From contig BPGV01000001.1 of NCBI GenBank assembly GCA_026003215.1, forward strand, positions 213,570 to 277,569: a DNA stretch of 64,000 nt, in the 5' to 3' direction. The translations under genes and the position numbers were made by a program. Shown piece after piece: positions 63,335-64,000 of the stretch. The first letter of the stretch is position 1. Each line of letters begins with the position of its first letter. Origin of the DNA: Bacteroidia bacterium. Lineage in GTDB: Bacteria > Bacteroidota > Bacteroidia > SpSt-205. Under the pieces are notes generated by a model. The model did no database searches, was not told where the DNA came from, and saw only the letters and a list, made by a program, of their open reading frames with translations.

Positions 63335-64000
63335 ATGCGCTGGGTATGTTTTTTGTCGGTAGGGCTGGCGCAGTCATTTTTAAGCATGGGGGCGCGGGTG
63401 CAGCTGTACCAAAGCCGCTTTTCTTCCCCCACAGATGCTGCTACGCATGGGGTTTCTTTTGATCCTACCCAAAAAGCCGGAGTGACAGGCTTTTTTAGCT
63501 GGGGCTGGAACCCTTACCTCGCCACCGGGATAGAAATAGGCTATCAAGGCGTAGGGCAAGATCTCTACGGCATAGGCGTCAATAGTGCGCCTTATACGGT
63601 ACAGGTAAAGCTACATTATCTCCGCACGGGCATTGCTATCCAACCGCAATATGAGCGTGGGGTATGGGGCCTTTGGGCCAGTATCTCCCCTGGTTTCAGC
63701 TTTCTGACCCAAAGCGAGCTTACGTATCAAGGGGATAGTGTCCTGCCGGGTAACCTCACTACTCCCCAAGTCACCCAAACCCTCCTCCGCTATTTAGACC
63801 AAAGCACCGATCCCAACGACCGTCTAATCTTGACGCGCATGTATCAACGCGGGGTCCTTTCTCTACATTTCACCGGCGGCCTGCGCATACGCTTGGCCGA
63901 GGGCGTGTGGGTGCTGGGTACACTCTTCTACGAGCGGAGCTTTGGGGACTTAGAACGCAAAGGCTATACCTACGGGAAAGAATACACCCCTATGTATGCC
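63335..64000 (+). CDS. Outer-membrane beta-barrel-like protein, 3' truncated by window
   Basis: An open frame of 222 codons from ATG 63335 to the right edge. The first ~20 residues are a signal-like stretch (MRWVCFLSVGLAQSFLSMGA). The rest alternates short aromatic beta strands and turns (GFFSWGWNPYLATGIEIGYQG, then VKLHYLRTGIAIQPQYE), as in small outer-membrane barrels. The start follows TATCTTTG by three bases. Function unknown. Confidence 0.72.
   Translation, partial: MRWVCFLSVGLAQSFLSMGARVQLYQSRFSSPTDAATHGVSFDPTQKAGVTGFFSWGWNPYLATGIEIGYQGVGQDLYGIGVNSAPYTVQVKLHYLRTGIAIQPQYERGVWGLWASISPGFSFLTQSELTYQGDSVLPGNLTTPQVTQTLLRYLDQSTDPNDRLILTRMYQRGVLSLHFTGGLRIRLAEGVWVLGTLFYERSFGDLERKGYTYGKEYTPMYA

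Overview
The window is a dense, mostly two-strand gene landscape from a member of the Bacteroidota. The evidence is a SprA-type translocon of the type IX secretion system (7213-14430), two proteins ending in type IX sorting domains, paired ExbD genes beside a TonB, many lipoproteins, and a recurring promoter element TAnnTTTG, the -7 consensus of this phylum. The sequence does not allow placement below phylum. I count about 58 protein genes and one tRNA, with no rRNA, insertion sequence, prophage or CRISPR array. No intergenic stretch exceeds about 210 bases.

Layout. 1-7.2 kb: the 3' end of an adenine DNA methyltransferase, then an overlapping chain gap-pgk-thioredoxin-grpE-dnaJ, a lipoprotein pair and two tiny lipoproteins. 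7.2-18 kb: sprA, a sensor kinase with a lipoprotein gene, a GbsR/MarR regulator divergent from them, and a pseudouridine synthase. 18-24 kb, minus strand: rplS, a secreted TPR-CHAT protease-like protein, an IscA-type protein, then rpsF-rpsR-rplI ending in a clear terminator. 24-28.8 kb: exbB-exbD-exbD-tonB, a lipoprotein with a TonB-like C-terminus, ferritin and an Smr-domain protein. 28.8-38 kb: metE divergent from a B12/iron-type binding lipoprotein, a sorted secreted protein, tadA, an EamA transporter, an AddB-like nuclease and a coiled-coil membrane protein. 38-43.6 kb: an FMN reductase, tRNA-Leu(CAG), a double CDGSH protein and a 1503-residue STAND NTPase that ends in WD40 repeats and LysM. 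43.7-53.4 kb, minus strand: a 1545-residue secreted protein with a dockerin-like tail, DUF167, a DUF486 membrane protein, an LTXXQ protein, a CopD-like protein, a truncated haemoglobin, a sorted secreted protein and asnS. 53.5-64 kb: an amino-acid permease, a lipoprotein, a vWA protein, an rRNA-type methyltransferase, a flippase, a DUF1573 protein, a flavin monooxygenase with an SDR, a Sua5/YrdC protein and the start of an outer-membrane protein.

Two window-wide patterns stand out. First, TAnnTTTG lies 3-9 bases before the start codon of 21 protein genes, most often exactly four, so most transcription units look leaderless; this also corrects many start codons. The genes that break this rule tend to have dyad-symmetric leaders. 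Second, four genes (grpE, the large secreted gene, DUF167 and the SDR) are each broken by what reads as a single extra base, three of them clearly in a G/C run. That pattern suggests sequencing indels or contingency loci rather than decay. The most unusual architecture is the membrane-spanning STAND-WD40-LysM protein at 39.1-43.6 kb.
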